This document shows, one piece after another, positions 1 through 39,905 of a stretch of 64,000 nucleotides of DNA. The notes beneath the pieces are model-generated. The model did not search any database, was not told the DNA's origin, and worked only from the letters and a program-made list of their open reading frames with translations. The stretch comes from Atherix ibis (Eukaryota > Arthropoda > Insecta > Diptera > Athericidae): contig OY282606.1 in NCBI GenBank assembly GCA_958298945.1, positions 42,483,920 to 42,547,919 of the forward strand, in the 5' to 3' direction. The stretch's first letter is position 1. Every line of letters begins with the position of its first letter. The position numbers and the translations under genes were made by a program.

Positions 1-205
1 CCATCGAAAACTGATAAAAATGTGGAACGAGTGAGAACTCTTATAAAGTCAGACTATCCATTAACATTAAAGTATTGAGAGGTTAAGAAAAAGGATTCTT
101 CGCGTCAGATAATTAATGCCCCTGTAGTACGGCCATCGCCATCAAAATGGTTTTTTTTTTCGGGGAAAAGGGTTACTCTGAGGTACCCCACTCTTCCTAT
201 ATACC
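1..205 (+). mobile_element. Irritans-type mariner fragment, internally deleted
   Basis: The first about 75 bases translate in part to a mariner transposase N-terminal stretch (pattern T-D-K-N-V-E-R-V-R, then a degenerate S-D-x-x-L-T-L). This jumps directly to a C-terminal-like piece (R-L-R-K-R-I-L-R-V-R) with everything between deleted. A better preserved relative with the same join lies at 12612-13110. The match runs through a poly-T tract and a GGGAAAAG motif. The left end is cut by the window edge. It cannot encode a protein. The irritans label rests on remembered residue patterns. Confidence 0.6.
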
Positions 206-484
206 TAATCTAAGTTTGTTTGATTAAGATTAGATGTTCAAGAAAGGGCTGAGGGGACTCAGAGGACACAAAACACTTCTCAAAGAACGTACTCTTTGTA
301 CTGTCGCCAAGAATACAATATGACTGACCAAGGAAGCTAATTTGAAAAGGATAATATTAATGTATAATAATAAAAAAAATTAGTTCCATTAATTTTTTAT
401 AACAACTCATAATAGTTCTGTTTGATAAATTTTATAAAGTTGCTTAAATATAGGGTTTTCCAATAAGAGTGATATGATTTCTAA

Positions 485-1658
485 GTGACGTTTCGGCCAT
501 TTGTAATATGTCATGATCTGTTTTCATTGTATTCAGTAATGTTTACGATTTTATCATGGAGAGGTAAGAACAATGTTTACAAAATTCAATTTTATTATCA
601 AAATAATCGTTCTCCAATTGCAACTTTTCGTGCGCTTTTGCCATTTTATGGTCGTAATAATCGTCCAACTGTGCTCGCTATTCGTCGAATTGTTAAAAAT
701 TTCGAAAGTACATTTTCTTTACATAATATTCAAGTGCCAATAAGATAAAGAACCGCTCGAAGTAATGAACATATTGCTGCCGTTCAGGCAAGTGTTGCTG
801 AAGACCGCAATATGTCGATTCCAATACGTTCTCAAAAATTGGGACTATCTCAAACCACAACCTGGCGGATTTTGAGAAAGGAGTTGGGCTTGCATCCGTA
901 TAAAATTGTTATCACTCAAGAACTGAAGCCATTGGACCACCGTAAACGTCGTGAATTTGCTGATTTTGTCTTGGAACAACTTGAAAACGATAACGATTTT
1001 TTTAAGAAAAACATCTTCTCCGATGAGACTCACTTTCATCTGATTGGTGCGGTAAATAAATAAAACTGTCGATTCTGGTGTGAAGAAAATCCACAATTTA
1101 TTCATGAACACCCATTACATTCACCTAAATTGAAAGTTTGGTCTGGTGGAATCATCGGTCCGCACTTCTTTCGAAATGAAGCTGGTAACACCGTTACTGT
1201 CAATGGAGAGCGGTATAGATCGATGATAACCAACTTTTTATGGCCGAAATTGGAAGAAGTTGATATTGACAACATCTGGTTCCAACAAGACGGGGCTACG
1301 TGCCACATGATTGTTGCACGTGCAACAACCGAATTATTGCGAGAAAAGTTTGGAGATTCGATTATTTCAAGAAATTGTGACATTGAATGGTCTCCAAGAA
1401 GTTGTGATTTAACACCATTAGACTATTTCTTGTGGGGCTATTTGAAGTCATTGAACGTGCTTTTCATGACATACGACTTGATTTAGTGGAAAAAGTGCTC
1501 GAAAATTGGCTTTAGAAGTCAATATTGAACGTGCTACGTGTATTCATGACATACGACTTGATTTAGTGGAAAAGGTGCTCGAAAATTGGGTTCATCGAAT
1601 TCGTTCCTGCAAAAGAAGTCGTGGAGGCCATTTGAATGACGTTTTATTCAGAACTTAA
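485..1658 (+). pseudogene. DD41D transposase pseudogene
   Basis: One reading frame carries most of the protein, interrupted by TAA at 746-748 and 1061-1063. Both sit where the family has Gln, consistent with CAA-to-TAA changes. N-terminal helix-turn-helix residues lie at about 600-900 (T-V-L-A-I-R-R-I-V, then Q-T-T-T-W-R-I-L-R). The first catalytic Asp is in I-F-S-D-E-T-H-F near 1020, the second in W-F-Q-Q-D-G-A near 1287, and the third in T-P-L-D-Y-F-L-W near 1420. The spacing between the second and third is about 43 residues here because of a short insertion after C-H. An 80-base tandem duplication (1463-1589) then shifts the frame before the C-terminal stop at 1656-1658. Not functional. 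Confidence 0.8.
1463..1589 (+). repeat. 80-bp-period tandem duplication inside the DD41D gene
   Basis: A 47-base core at 1463-1509 recurs at 1543-1589 with one difference. It encodes the transposase C-terminal segment H-D-I-R-L-D-L-V-E-K-V-L-E-N-W. The duplication is one of the lesions that kill this copy. Confidence 0.9.
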
Positions 1659-1760
1659 TTGTATCAATTGTACTTCATATTAAATAAAAAATATTTAAAT
1701 TTCCTTAACAATTAGTGTTTTTTAAAAAAAAAATCATGTTACTCTTATTCGAAAACCCTT

Positions 1761-29976
<28,216 letters not shown>

Positions 29977-31309
29977 AATGTTCAGTTTCTTCCAAATATT
30001 CTCATTCCGATATAAATTCGCCTACGCATTATCATCGTTTAATTTGAATTTAATTTATATCATATCATTCTACTGCGATGTGCAGAATAAATTTATAATT
30101 AAATTAGAGTTTAAGTCTCTTCAAGTAATTTTTCTCCTGAAATTAATATGATACAGAAATGTTATTGGTTTTGTGATTGCAATTATTTAAAGTATGTTTC
30201 AATTACTTTGTTATAATTAAATTCCTCTTTTTTTTTAAATATTTTCTAGACCTTATTAATAAGATTTTTAGTAAACTTTTAAATTAAAATTAAAAGTACT
30301 TTCAATACTATCAAAAACATTAAAAAATTATTTAATAAAAAAGTCGATAAAGTTTATTCTACAAAATGAACGTAAATGTTTTCCAATTGAAGTTCCGATG
30401 TTTTGAAATGAACTGGAAAGGAATTTGTAATCATCTATGTTTAATGTATTATACATAAAATGGTTCAATAAAATAGGTCAGACATAAACAATATGTTTTC
30501 TTTTCGATAAATTTTCATTGTAGCTAACCACAAAATAAATTTTTCGGCCACTTTTATTATTAATTGCTAATCAAATACGTCTTTAATTCTAATATAATAT
30601 TTTATAACGAATTTCTATTTGTAGTAAAAATATTCTTTAATATGGTGACTAGAAGTGAGTGTCGAAGAAAATATTTAACCTAAGCTATCGTAATAATTTT
30701 ATCGATATTTCTATCATTAATGACTCATGTAATTCTGAGAAAAAGTAAATCAAGGCCTTTCAACACATATGTAAGACTTCTCCTACATTCATAAAAACTT
30801 ATTACGATTCCTTACGTACAACACCAGACATAACATCCTTCCATCTCAAGATAACACTTTGTTTATGCAAATTAGGCTGTCGAACATCTTACTTTACTAT
30901 AGTTGCAAGTAAACTAAGAACTATGACTCTTCAGATCAAATTGTCCTGCGGACGAACAAAAGAACATATTTTAATCCTTACATAAGCCCTGGCAACTATA
31001 ATCTAATCAAATATTAATATTATCTTTGTACAGAGAGTGTTATCTAATTTGTGGTTTGGAGAGTAAAGTTGAATAAACCATACTTAAATTCAGTTTTTAT
31101 TTTGATAAAATATTTATTTTATTATATTTTGCCATAAGATTTTTGTAGGACTCGATCTTTTCAGATTAATTTTTATAATATTTTTATACATTTCTGGTTG
31201 TTTTTCAATGCTCTAAAGGATTCTACGCGTAACCATGATCTTTAGTGTACCTTCACAAAAAAATTGCACTATCTTGGAGAACAATTGATTTTACAAAATC
31301 TTGAAATTA
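29977..31309. other. Region upstream of the STK32 start codon
   Basis: It should hold the 5' UTR and possibly the promoter or upstream introns. No TATA box, initiator or acceptor can be called with confidence. The stretch 30770-31080 is less AT-rich than the rest but matches nothing I know. Confidence 0.4.
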
Positions 31310-31311
31310 TA

Positions 31312-32303
31312 CCAGGTCTATAAGCTTAAATTAGCTGTTTTTTAGTCAAAAAAGCACATGTTTTTTTTTCATAGAAACCAAAAACAAATTTATTCAAAGT
31401 ACTTGCCCTCGCTAGCAACACATTTTTCCCATCTCTCGGGTAATTTGTGGATACCACGCCAAAAAAAATTCCTTCTCTTTCGAGGCAAACCACCCGTCTT
31501 TGTTGATAATCCGTCCTTTTTTCACGCAGAGCACGGTGCAATTTGATCAGGTTTCAACATCACATAGTAGGCGATACACTGCTGATCCTACCAAACGCAC
31601 AGCATCGTTTTCCGTCGGAAGCGATTTGGTCTTGGGGAAGATGTTGATGGTTGGCCGTGATCAACCCACGATTTCTAGCATTTAGGATTCTCGAAATATA
31701 TCCACTTTTTATCGCCTGTCACAATCCGATGCAGAAACGACTTTCTTTTTTGTTTGGCGAGCAAGATTTTGCATGTGTTTTGGCGTCGCTCCATCTGCCT
31801 ATCGTTCAATTCATGCGGCACTCATTTTACGATCTTTTCAATCTTCTCCATGGCACTCAGACACATGGAAATGGCTGGTTGAGTAACACCAAATTGCTCC
31901 GAGAGCATTTTATGCGATTGGGTATTGTCTTCATCCAAAAAAAAACCGCAATTGATAGTCCTCAACCTTCCTAGGCCGATTTTTACGCTTCTTGTCCCAC
32001 AACTCAAAATTGCCATCTTTGAACCGACGAAAGTAATCCCGGCACGTTGCCTTCGATAAAGCACTGTCACCATAGGGTTCCATAAGCATTCGATGCGATT
32101 TGGAAGCCGAATTCTTCAAATTGAATCAGAAAAGCAGAACTTCCCGCATATGCTCTTTTTCTGGCACAAAAATAGACAGGATTACCAAAGGAAAAATGTA
32201 TGTTGTTGTACGAAATTGCCGACAATGTACACTGATTAATGTTGGCAGATGTCAAAATTATAAAAAAAAGTATGGCGTGCTATATGATTAAATCCGCAAA
32301 CAG
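31312..32303 (-). mobile_element. Mauritiana-type mariner, deleted copy (minus)
   Basis: The left border is CCAGGTCTATAAGCTTAAAT after TA (31310-31311). The opposite end is cut short at ATTAAATCCGCAAACAG (to 32303), directly against the palindrome at 32304. Coding order on the minus strand runs from about 32180 to 31390. A large internal deletion joins the middle of the gene to W-R-G-I-H-K-L-P-E-R-W-E, with the same join as the 53522 copy. Confidence 0.85.
31390..32190 (-). pseudogene. Mauritiana-type transposase pseudogene
   Basis: Recognisable in pieces: V-P-E-K-E-H-M near 32155, S-H-R-M-L-M-E-P-Y-G-D-S-A-L-S near 32090, D-E-D-N-T-Q-S-H-K-M-L-S-E-Q-F-G-V-T-Q-P-A-I-S-M near 31920, M-L-C-V-W near 31590, then the join into T-K-T-G-G-L and F-F-W-R-G-I-H-K-L-P near 31460. 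Frameshifts and stops are frequent. The second and third catalytic blocks are deleted. Confidence 0.8.
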
Positions 32304-32360
32304 TATCAGGTGTACAAGCCTAAATCCGCAAACAGCGGATTTAAGCTTATACACCTGATA
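32304..32360. mobile_element. 53-bp palindrome made of two mauritiana-type terminal repeats
   Basis: TA (32304-32305), then TCAGGTGTACAAGCCTAAAT and its near-complement ending ACACCTGA at 32358, then TA (32359-32360). Each arm is the 23-bp outer terminal repeat seen at 4273 and 53522; only 7 bases lie between them. It is effectively a mariner reduced to its ends with a TA duplication, lying against the truncated end of the 31312 copy. Confidence 0.88.
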
Positions 32361-32429
32361 TGTTCTGTGAACTTTACGGACAATAAAGCCAAAATATATA
32401 GGTTTGTACGGTCATTTAGCTGAAACTTC

Positions 32430-33175
32430 ATATGATCCAGCTTAGGTCAAAAAAGTCAGTTATCATATGGCAATTGATGGTAACTCATAGGAGAGAGCAC
32501 TCAGAATTGATTTCAAAGAAATATGGGCCCAGAATAAAAACAATAGCTTATAGTGGCCGCATTCGAGTCCGAAAACCAGCCGTTGGTTTAAAAATTGTTA
32601 AGAAAAATCCCATGGATTTCAAAAGACATTTTATTATTATTATTCATTATTGTTATCATGGATGAAACATAGGTTTTCATCCATGGTAATAACATCATAT
32701 CCCATAAATAAAAATGTTGTTAAAACAAAACATTAATGACTGTGGATTGATGCTGAATAAAGCAAATACTTTTTCAATTGCTGATAAGGTGATTCCATTA
32801 GTTTCTTGAGATGTAAAAGGAATTCTTCCAATTGACGAACTAAAACAAGGCAAAAACTATCATCGGCCAATACAATTAAAAGCTTTTAGATCATTTGAAT
32901 GCAGTTTAGTCACTCAGAAAAAAATAGCAGAAGTAAAGTTTCTAAATGGCACAACCTCCACCATATTTGATAGATTTGGCACCATAGTATTTACACATAT
33001 TGTCAAAACTTAAAAGGGATTTTTGTGATGATTTTGAAAATCTTGAAGAAAGCCACTTCCGGGAGGGATTTGAAAAAGAGATGGACTTTGGACAAAGTGC
33101 AATTAGCTAAGATGGGATATTGAAAAATAAAATATAATTAAAAAAATTGTTTTTAAAAAATAAACCTTACTCTTG
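32430..33175 (+). mobile_element. Decayed mellifera-related mariner
   Basis: Pieces include V-S, stop, D-V-K-G-I-L-P-I-D near 32800 (where V-F-W-D-x-x-G-I-x-x-I-D is expected) and F-E-N-L-E-E-S-H-F-R-E-G-F-E-K near 33035-33080 (C-terminus). A partial inverted repeat (CATGGATGAAA at 32657) sits in the middle. Catalytic blocks are not recognisable and terminal repeats were not found. Confidence 0.5.
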
Positions 33176-33179
33176 ATGT

Positions 33180-34722
33180 ATGCACACTATGCGCATTGAT
33201 CCTTTATATAATTCTACAACGTAAACATGAAACCCATATCATACAAAGTTAGAATTACTGCCCTATGATTAACTTTATTGAAATCTTACCACATTTGAGT
33301 TATTAGCATGGACTTGCCAAAAAGGACTACGACCTATAAGGAATGAAATGTTGTACCTAAAAAAAAATTAATTGATATTGTGTTATATTAAGGTTTTTGG
33401 AAACTTATGTATTTTTTTTATTTTTTTTTTCAAAAATAAAGAAAAAAGTTAATAATAATTGTGTTTTCAATTTGAAAAATAGGATATACAAAAACTGTAA
33501 AAATTTCATTGGTCTAGATCCTATTTCCGAGTATGTGTATCGTATGTAACGCAATTTATTTTGGGAGAATAAAATAATATAGATGCGTACGAATTTATTC
33601 CTTTTTTTTATGTTTATTTGAAAATACCCAAAATTATATTAAATTCTCTGCAAATATATGAATCTACTAGACGTATCTTTATATCCTTTTTATATACTTA
33701 AATCTTTGAATAATATTCTTTTCTGAATTTGATTGTATTCAATTTTTTTTTGTACATTTTCTGTTCACGTTTTATGTATTCATGCTTTCTTTTTTTAATT
33801 TCAAAGAATACGAACTTATATTAAGCAAAGTAATTGAAAAATATATTTTTTCATTCAAGATAGAATACCTTTTTTGAATAGGATTATCAAAAATAAATTG
33901 GTAAATTGGCTTTTTGAAGTAGAAAAATATTTTTATTTTTACTGAAGATATAAAAAAAATTAGTTTCAATTATGATGTTATACAATATTATCAGTGCACA
34001 AACGAGTATTTAATTCAATTATTTATTAATATCGCTTCAGTAATTTAATAACAATTTATTTATTCATAAGAATATTCGTTTAAGGGTAGTATCTTTATTA
34101 CAAATTGTATATTGTAGAAAATAATGATGGGGTTTCTGTTTTCAAATAGAACGACTCTTAGTGGTTTCTGTTCATGCATGTGTATAATCGATAAAATATT
34201 TTTTTAAAGATTTATTTTGTAAAAAAATTTGATAGAAAAATAAAATTTCGTTTAAGTATATTACATATACCTACGAGTATCTGTAAGCTATTTCTATGCA
34301 AAAAATATTGCCCAAATGAATTTTTGTTAAATATAAATAATAGAGAAGTTTTATCAATTAGCTACAATTAAGCTAACATTTACTTGATAAAAATAATTAC
34401 AGAATTTTTTTCGATTGAGTCTGTAAGGGTATGTATTTACACAGTTTTGACGTATTTTTGCCCATCTTTGTAAGGATAATTATAAACGTAATAGTCTCAT
34501 TAGAGAGAAAGCTTTGAAGATAGTAAATCGAATATAACATGTATTTATAAAAGGAAAACCTTGCAATTTTCTGCAATTCGGTTTTTATTTTAATAATTAA
34601 TTTCTTTGAGATACAAAAATAATAATTATGTTTATAAATAATAAAAGACAACCATTTTAATTATTTTCCAGTGGTGTAAGGACTTTTTATAGAATGAAAG
34701 TTGAATCACTCAGTAAAGAAAT
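33180..34722. other. No recognised feature
   Basis: AT-rich intergenic DNA. Short open frames here have no recognisable similarity. Confidence 0.55.
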
Positions 34723-34949
34723 TGTTGGGATTTGCCGGGATATCTCCAATTATTTGTAGATCAGTCTTTTTGCACTGGAGCACATATCACGTCGACTTTT
34801 ATTTCTAAGTTATATATTTGAGGTTAATTTGAACATCGATTACTGAACTGATAAATCATAGGGCTAATTTACACGAGCCAATTTGGTTTTATTTTCTTCG
34901 ACAGGTCCCTTCATAATATTGTAGACAAATATTTGATTTGATTTTAACA
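34723..34949 (-). repeat. Copia 3' LTR (227 bp)
   Basis: Runs on the minus strand from TGTTAAAATC (34949) to CCCAACA (34723), a TGTT...AACA pair typical of copia LTRs. It is preceded by the purine tract GAGAAGGAG. The last pol codon and its TAA stop lie within the first six LTR bases. No second LTR is present for comparison. Confidence 0.75.
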
Positions 34950-37671
34950 CTCCTTCTCAATCAAATAATTACAGAATTTCATAAACAAATTTTTACTTAA
35001 AGGTTTCGTGAGAATGTCGGCGATTTGTTTTGCACTTTCAACATGTTCAACTGCCACGGTGACGTCAACATGTTGTTGAATAAACTTACGTGCGATCTCG
35101 ATGTGTTTCTTTCCTTTATTTACCTTACCCTCGTGGGTGTTCATCAACATGTGAACAGCTGACTTGTTGTCTACAAACATAGGAAAGGGTTGAGCATCTT
35201 GCAGGATTTTTAGTTCAGTCGCCAATCTTCTCATCCAGCATACATCGTCGATCACTTCACACGCCGCTCGATACTCTGCATCTGCTGTCGAAGTTGCCAC
35301 AAGTTTCTGACGTTGAGAGTACCAAACTAGTGGGCCTCCCCTGAGGATGAGTCCACCACTCGTCCGTGAACACTTTGAAGTTTTTGTCTCCTCCAAATCG
35401 AATTCCTGCATTTGGAGTTCCTTTCAAGTATTGAAATACTCGTTTTGTCATTTTCCAGTGGCTTTTCATTGGGTTGCAGCACTGTCGACTCAAATAGTTC
35501 ACAGCGAAACTAATGTCAGGCCTTGACAAAGTTGCGAGATAAAGTAGGCTGCCAATGGCCACCCTATATGGCGTTTCAATTGGCACTTTCTCATCGTTCA
35601 GAAGTTCCTCCTTCTTTGTTACCATTTCTGGTTCCATCAGTGTTGGGGCTGGATTGCAATTTTCAAGGTTCATCCTTCGCAGGATTTTCTTCACGTATCT
35701 TGGTTGACTCACAGAGATGCCGTCCGATTCAATTTTTATCTCCATGCCAAGATAACAGAGCTCCTTCGCGATGGTCCTGCAGTGGGTGATTTCAAACTTT
35801 TTCTTGATTTGTTCTAACAGTTTGAATATCTCTTTCTCTTCTTTTCCTGCCACCAGGCCGTCGTCGACAAACAATGCAACAATGATGGTTCTGTCTTTGT
35901 TGTAAAAGACACTTGGATCGTCGTCAGTGCTAAACAATACAATTTCTTCAAATGATCCGGTGATTTCACGATTCCACTGCTTGGGCGCTTGTTTCAGCCC
36001 ATAAATTGCCTTGATTAGCTGACAAACTTGTCCGGAACCGTCGTCGAATCCTTGAGGTTGATTCATGTAGAGGGCTTTCTCCAGTTTGCCATACAAAAAT
36101 GCGGTCTTCACGTCGAATGATATCACTTTCCACTTCTCAGATGCTGCATGACTCAGGATGAGTCGGATGGAGGCATAGCGAGCAACGGGACTAAACGTCT
36201 CTTCGTAGTCGATGCCTTCTCTCTGTTCAAAGCCTCGAGCTACCAGTCTTGCCTTCATCTTTCCATTCACCTTCTCGCGAAGAACCCATTTGCAGGTCAG
36301 AGGCTTGACTCCTTCAGGACATTCCACCAGCTTCCACGCTTGCCTCTCGACCAGTGAGTTATACTCATCTTGCATTGCTCGTTTCCAATTTTCATCTTTC
36401 AGTGCCATGTCAACAGATATGTCCTCGATGTCACCTATGAGAGCTAACTCTTCATCACTTTCTTCTCTCACATAGCCAGCGATATGATAGCCATACTTCT
36501 GAGGTGCCTTCAGCTTGCTCCGGTCTCGCAGTTGTCTTATCTCCGGTGAGTCATTCGGTGTCTCGACTCGTTCTTTCTTTCTTCTTACATCTTCTTCATT
36601 TCGTTCTTTGTCTGTGTATTGTCCTTCTTCAGCATCTTCATATTCTTCTGACTCTTTATTTTTCACTTCAATTTGCTCCTCGGTTGTCACAGTCTCAACT
36701 TCGGTCAAATTTGCTTCCTTTTCTTCATCAAACTTCACATTTCCTGAGCTCTCAATTTCTCTGGTGCGTGGAAGATACACTCTGTAACTTGGGGACTCCA
36801 CGGCGTAGCCTACAAAGTATCCCTTTTCCGACTTCGCATCCAATTTGCCTCTCTTGTGGTCTTGAGTTAATACATAACATTCACATCCAAAGGTCTTTAG
36901 TTTGTTCAAGTCTATTTGTCTTCCGTACCATAATTCTGCAGGCGTTTTTCCTTTCACTGTGCTTGTTCCGGTTTGATTTATGGTGAATACTGCATAGTAG
37001 ATCGCCTCGGCCCAAAGTTTTGAGTCCAGGCTTGTTGCCAGTAGAGCCGATATTGCAGCTTCCTTGATGGTCCTCATTTCTCGTTCAATGCATCCATTTT
37101 GTTGTGGTGTATACACATTTGAGTGTGTATGAAATATTCCTCGGTCATCAAGAAATTTTCGTGTCCTTGCATTTTTGATTTCCCTTCCTTGGTCGGATTT
37201 TAGAACTTTCAGTTTTCTTCCTAGTTGATTCTCTGCCAATTTTACGAACGTTTCCATTTTCTCAGGGGCCTCGTCTTTTGTTTTCATAAAGAAAACGGTT
37301 CGAAAGTGAGAGAAATCATCTTTAAATAGAAGAAAGTATTTAGCGCCACCTAGCGAGCGTTTGTCCATCTCACCCATGTCAACGTGAACTAACTCCAGTG
37401 GTTGACTTGCTGTTTTCCTGTCGTTGGGGTGAGAGCCACGGTGCTGTTTGCCTTTCGTACAGCTCTCACACAAGTAGTTGTTCCAATCGTCCACGTACTT
37501 TATTCCCTTCTTGTCCAATGCTTCTCGTACATAGTTCACGTTCTGGTGTGCTAATCTTTCATGCCAAGTTCGTATTGACACTGCGGCCAGACTCAGCTGC
37601 TGCTTTCCCATCCTTATCATTATCTTGTACAAATTTCCTTCTCGCTTCGCCAGTCCAACAGTAGAAATATA
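34723..37671 (-). mobile_element. Ty1/copia retrotransposon, 5'-truncated
   Basis: The minus-strand element contains integrase, reverse transcriptase and RNase H in copia order, followed by one LTR (34949-34723). Gag, protease and the 5' LTR are absent: similarity stops near 37671, where a different sequence (CAGGCTGATCCATCAGCGG) begins. Loss of the 5' side is not the usual state for LTR elements and implies a later deletion or rearrangement. The base composition is much more balanced than in the surroundings. Confidence 0.93.
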
Positions 37672-37690
37672 CAGGCTGATCCATCAGCGG
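34944..37690 (-). pseudogene. Copia pol (integrase, RT, RNase H) with one frame break
   Basis: From about 37690 the frame runs L-A-K-R-E-G-N-L-Y-K, then the pre-integrase zinc region W-H-E-R-L-A-H ... C-E-S-C (about 37570-37450). Integrase core residues follow: H-V-D-M-G, K-S-D-Q-G-R-E and N-G-C-I-E-R-E. An acidic linker precedes reverse transcriptase: W-V-L-R-E-K-V-N-G, V-I-S-F-D-V-K-T-A-F-L-Y-G, I-Y-G-L-K-Q-A-P and catalytic V-A-L-F-V-D-D-G. RNase H begins F-T-D near 35360. A small deletion there shifts the frame, and R-T-S-G-G-L-I-L-R-G-G-P-L-V-W-Y-S-Q-R-Q continues in the second frame to the stop at 34944. No other stop interrupts the 791-codon part, so the element is fairly young. Confidence 0.93.
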
Positions 37691-39905
37691 AAATTTACCA
37701 TAACATTCCTCTTATAACATCATACTCTCCAAGCTATTCATCCATTTCAAACTTGATAAAATGTTGCCAAACTTTGGGCTTAAACCATATTTCGAAAACT
37801 TGGAACTTTTTTCTTAGGGAGATATGTCTTTCAACCGAAGCCACTACTTACAATATAACCCAGAGATAGGCTACTTCAATTGCGTGACATTAATCAAGAC
37901 GCGTATTGGCTATTGCCATCTACACGTATTTATTAAAATACCACTTTTTGTTTGTGCACGTTTTGATAGCTTGTTAGTTCTGTGGAGCAATTCTCACTTC
38001 GGATCAATTCCTTTTTAATTGTAGTCACACCAAAGTTTTTCTACAGTCACATGGTATAGAGATTATATCTTCTCTACATTTACCCAAACAAAGGTCTAAA
38101 GAATATTTTTTATTCTTACTAAATTATCTAGGTTACATAAACCAAATGTATTTTTTTTTTTTAATTTCGTGAACACTTTGCTTTACTATAACTACATAAA
38201 TAACATTTTATTTAAGCATTTGAATTAGTTTTATGTCGATGAAAGGATTTTAAGTAACCAATGAAAAGAGAATGAAAAGTTTTAAGTTGTCAATTACAGT
38301 TTATGTAAATATTTGTAAAAATTCAAAGAATTTTTATAATAAAAGTTGTGTAAGAGTTTTATGGCTCCGTTTATAAATAAATAATATATATTTCTATTTA
38401 TAGAGTTTCCTATTTACTGCTAGTAAATTAGTATTTTTTTCAGTATATAAAATAAATATTGCACCCTTTATATGAATACTGTTGATATTATAAATTTGCT
38501 TCACTCTCACATTAGATTATATATTTAATATTGATTAATCCACTTAGTTTATGGTAGAATTCATCATTATATGTTGATTAATTAACCGCAAAAGGATTAA
38601 ATCTTATTTTCGTTATTGGCTATAAGTAAGGTTATTTTATCAGATTTGGATTAATAGAATCAGCGTTTTGGATAAATATATTGTATTTGTTAATTACAAT
38701 AATTTTGCTGGCAATAAAATAAAGTTCAAATATTAAGGCAACATCTGTTAGGCATCTTTTATCAGATAGAAATTACTTTTGATTTTAATCAGAAATTTTA
38801 CAAAATAAATAATTCTTAACATGTTTGTAAATATTTTATTTAATAATTATTCAATTAAATATATCCATTATTTGAAAGTTTATTTTATTATTCTATTCGT
38901 TCGATAATTATTTGAAATATATTCCATTTTTAGGGAAAAATATTAAGGTACTCAAATTGAAGTTTAAAAACTTACACTAATGTACAAGCAAATACAAATA
39001 TCGTAATATTAAGTAGGGAAGTATTTATTATGAAGTTATTTTTCATTATTAAAGATCCGGCAATTAATTTGTTCAACACAAACACTACCTCTTATTATAA
39101 TATAATTAAATAAATCTGTATTTCATCATTAATAAGAAAAAATCAATATTATATAAATAAGTACAGCAATTATTTTACTTCCATACGTATAGCCGTAAGC
39201 ATATATGGTCATCCATATTTATGCATATAAATCTGTACACATTCGATTCAATATGTGTAAGTTTTATATATTATAATATATTGAATCAAGTGTGTACATA
39301 TTTAAATGATATCAAGTCAAAAAGCAGCAGAATTTTCAATGTAATCCTTTAACTCTATAACCCTTTAAATCTTTTCTGAATAGCATATATAATTACGGTT
39401 CGACCTTTCCGGGTGGATAAATATCGATTGAGATTTTAAGCTCTTAAGTGTCTAACTCGATTTGGTTAGATTTTGTGAGCACATTTATTTTGATATTTCC
39501 CGATTAATCATGCAAATATTGAAAAAATCGAATATTTTCAAAATGCCCAAAAAGAATATCATCATCTCAATTTTAATATATTTATAAATACTATTAATAT
39601 TAGTTTGATGATTGAGATTTTTTCATGTGTTCAAATTTACTGTCCACTTAAATTTATTAAAATTTTGATTAGAACTTTTATTGTTTACTCGTACAAGATG
39701 ATTTAATATGGAATTTTATTAATAATAATTATAGGCTCTTTAATTAGTTTTGCTTTTTAAATTTATTTTCGATATCTTATACATTTCAATATTGAAAGTG
39801 CAAAGAATCAATTTTTTCTAGAAAATTTCTAATAAAGAATAAATTGTTATTCCTTTCTTGCTTATGGCTTTTTTCTAAGTTTTTTTAGATTCAGTTTCGT
39901 AAATA
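37672..39905. other. No recognised gene
   Basis: The first about 400 bases are more complex and begin with an end-like sequence resembling the DD41D end at 8787 (G-G-TCCATC-AGCGG pattern), but no transposase is visible. The rest is AT-rich. It includes the small hairpin at 39234-39298. Confidence 0.45.
39234..39298. repeat. 65-nt hairpin, 21-bp arms and 23-nt loop
   Basis: 39234-39254 (starting TGTACACATTCGATTCAATA) pairs with 39278-39298 with two mismatches. The size resembles a small-RNA precursor, but nothing else supports that role. Confidence 0.8.

Larger units (their letters stand above)
451..1760 (+). mobile_element. DD41D (rosa-like) Tc1/mariner element, dead
   Basis: A nearly full-length element bounded by inverted ends of about 28 bases: AGGGTTTTCCAATAAGAGTG from 452 and its complement, with few mismatches, ending at 1759. 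The interior encodes a Tc1/mariner transposase with the C-terminal signature S-C-D-L-T-P-L-D-Y-F-L-W. In the related copy at 8787-9833 there are 41 residues between the second and third catalytic Asp, as in the DD41D/rosa group. The flanks do not show a clean TA duplication, so the exact ends are uncertain by a few bases. Confidence 0.8.

Noticed and set aside
35523..36986. Open frames of up to 160 codons on the plus strand across the copia element
   Set aside because: They are shadows of the minus-strand pol gene; the residue pattern shows no independent domain.
37672..38090. Possible DD41D-type transposon starting at 37672
   Set aside because: Only the outer about 20 bases resemble a DD41D end; no transposase residues or opposite end were found.
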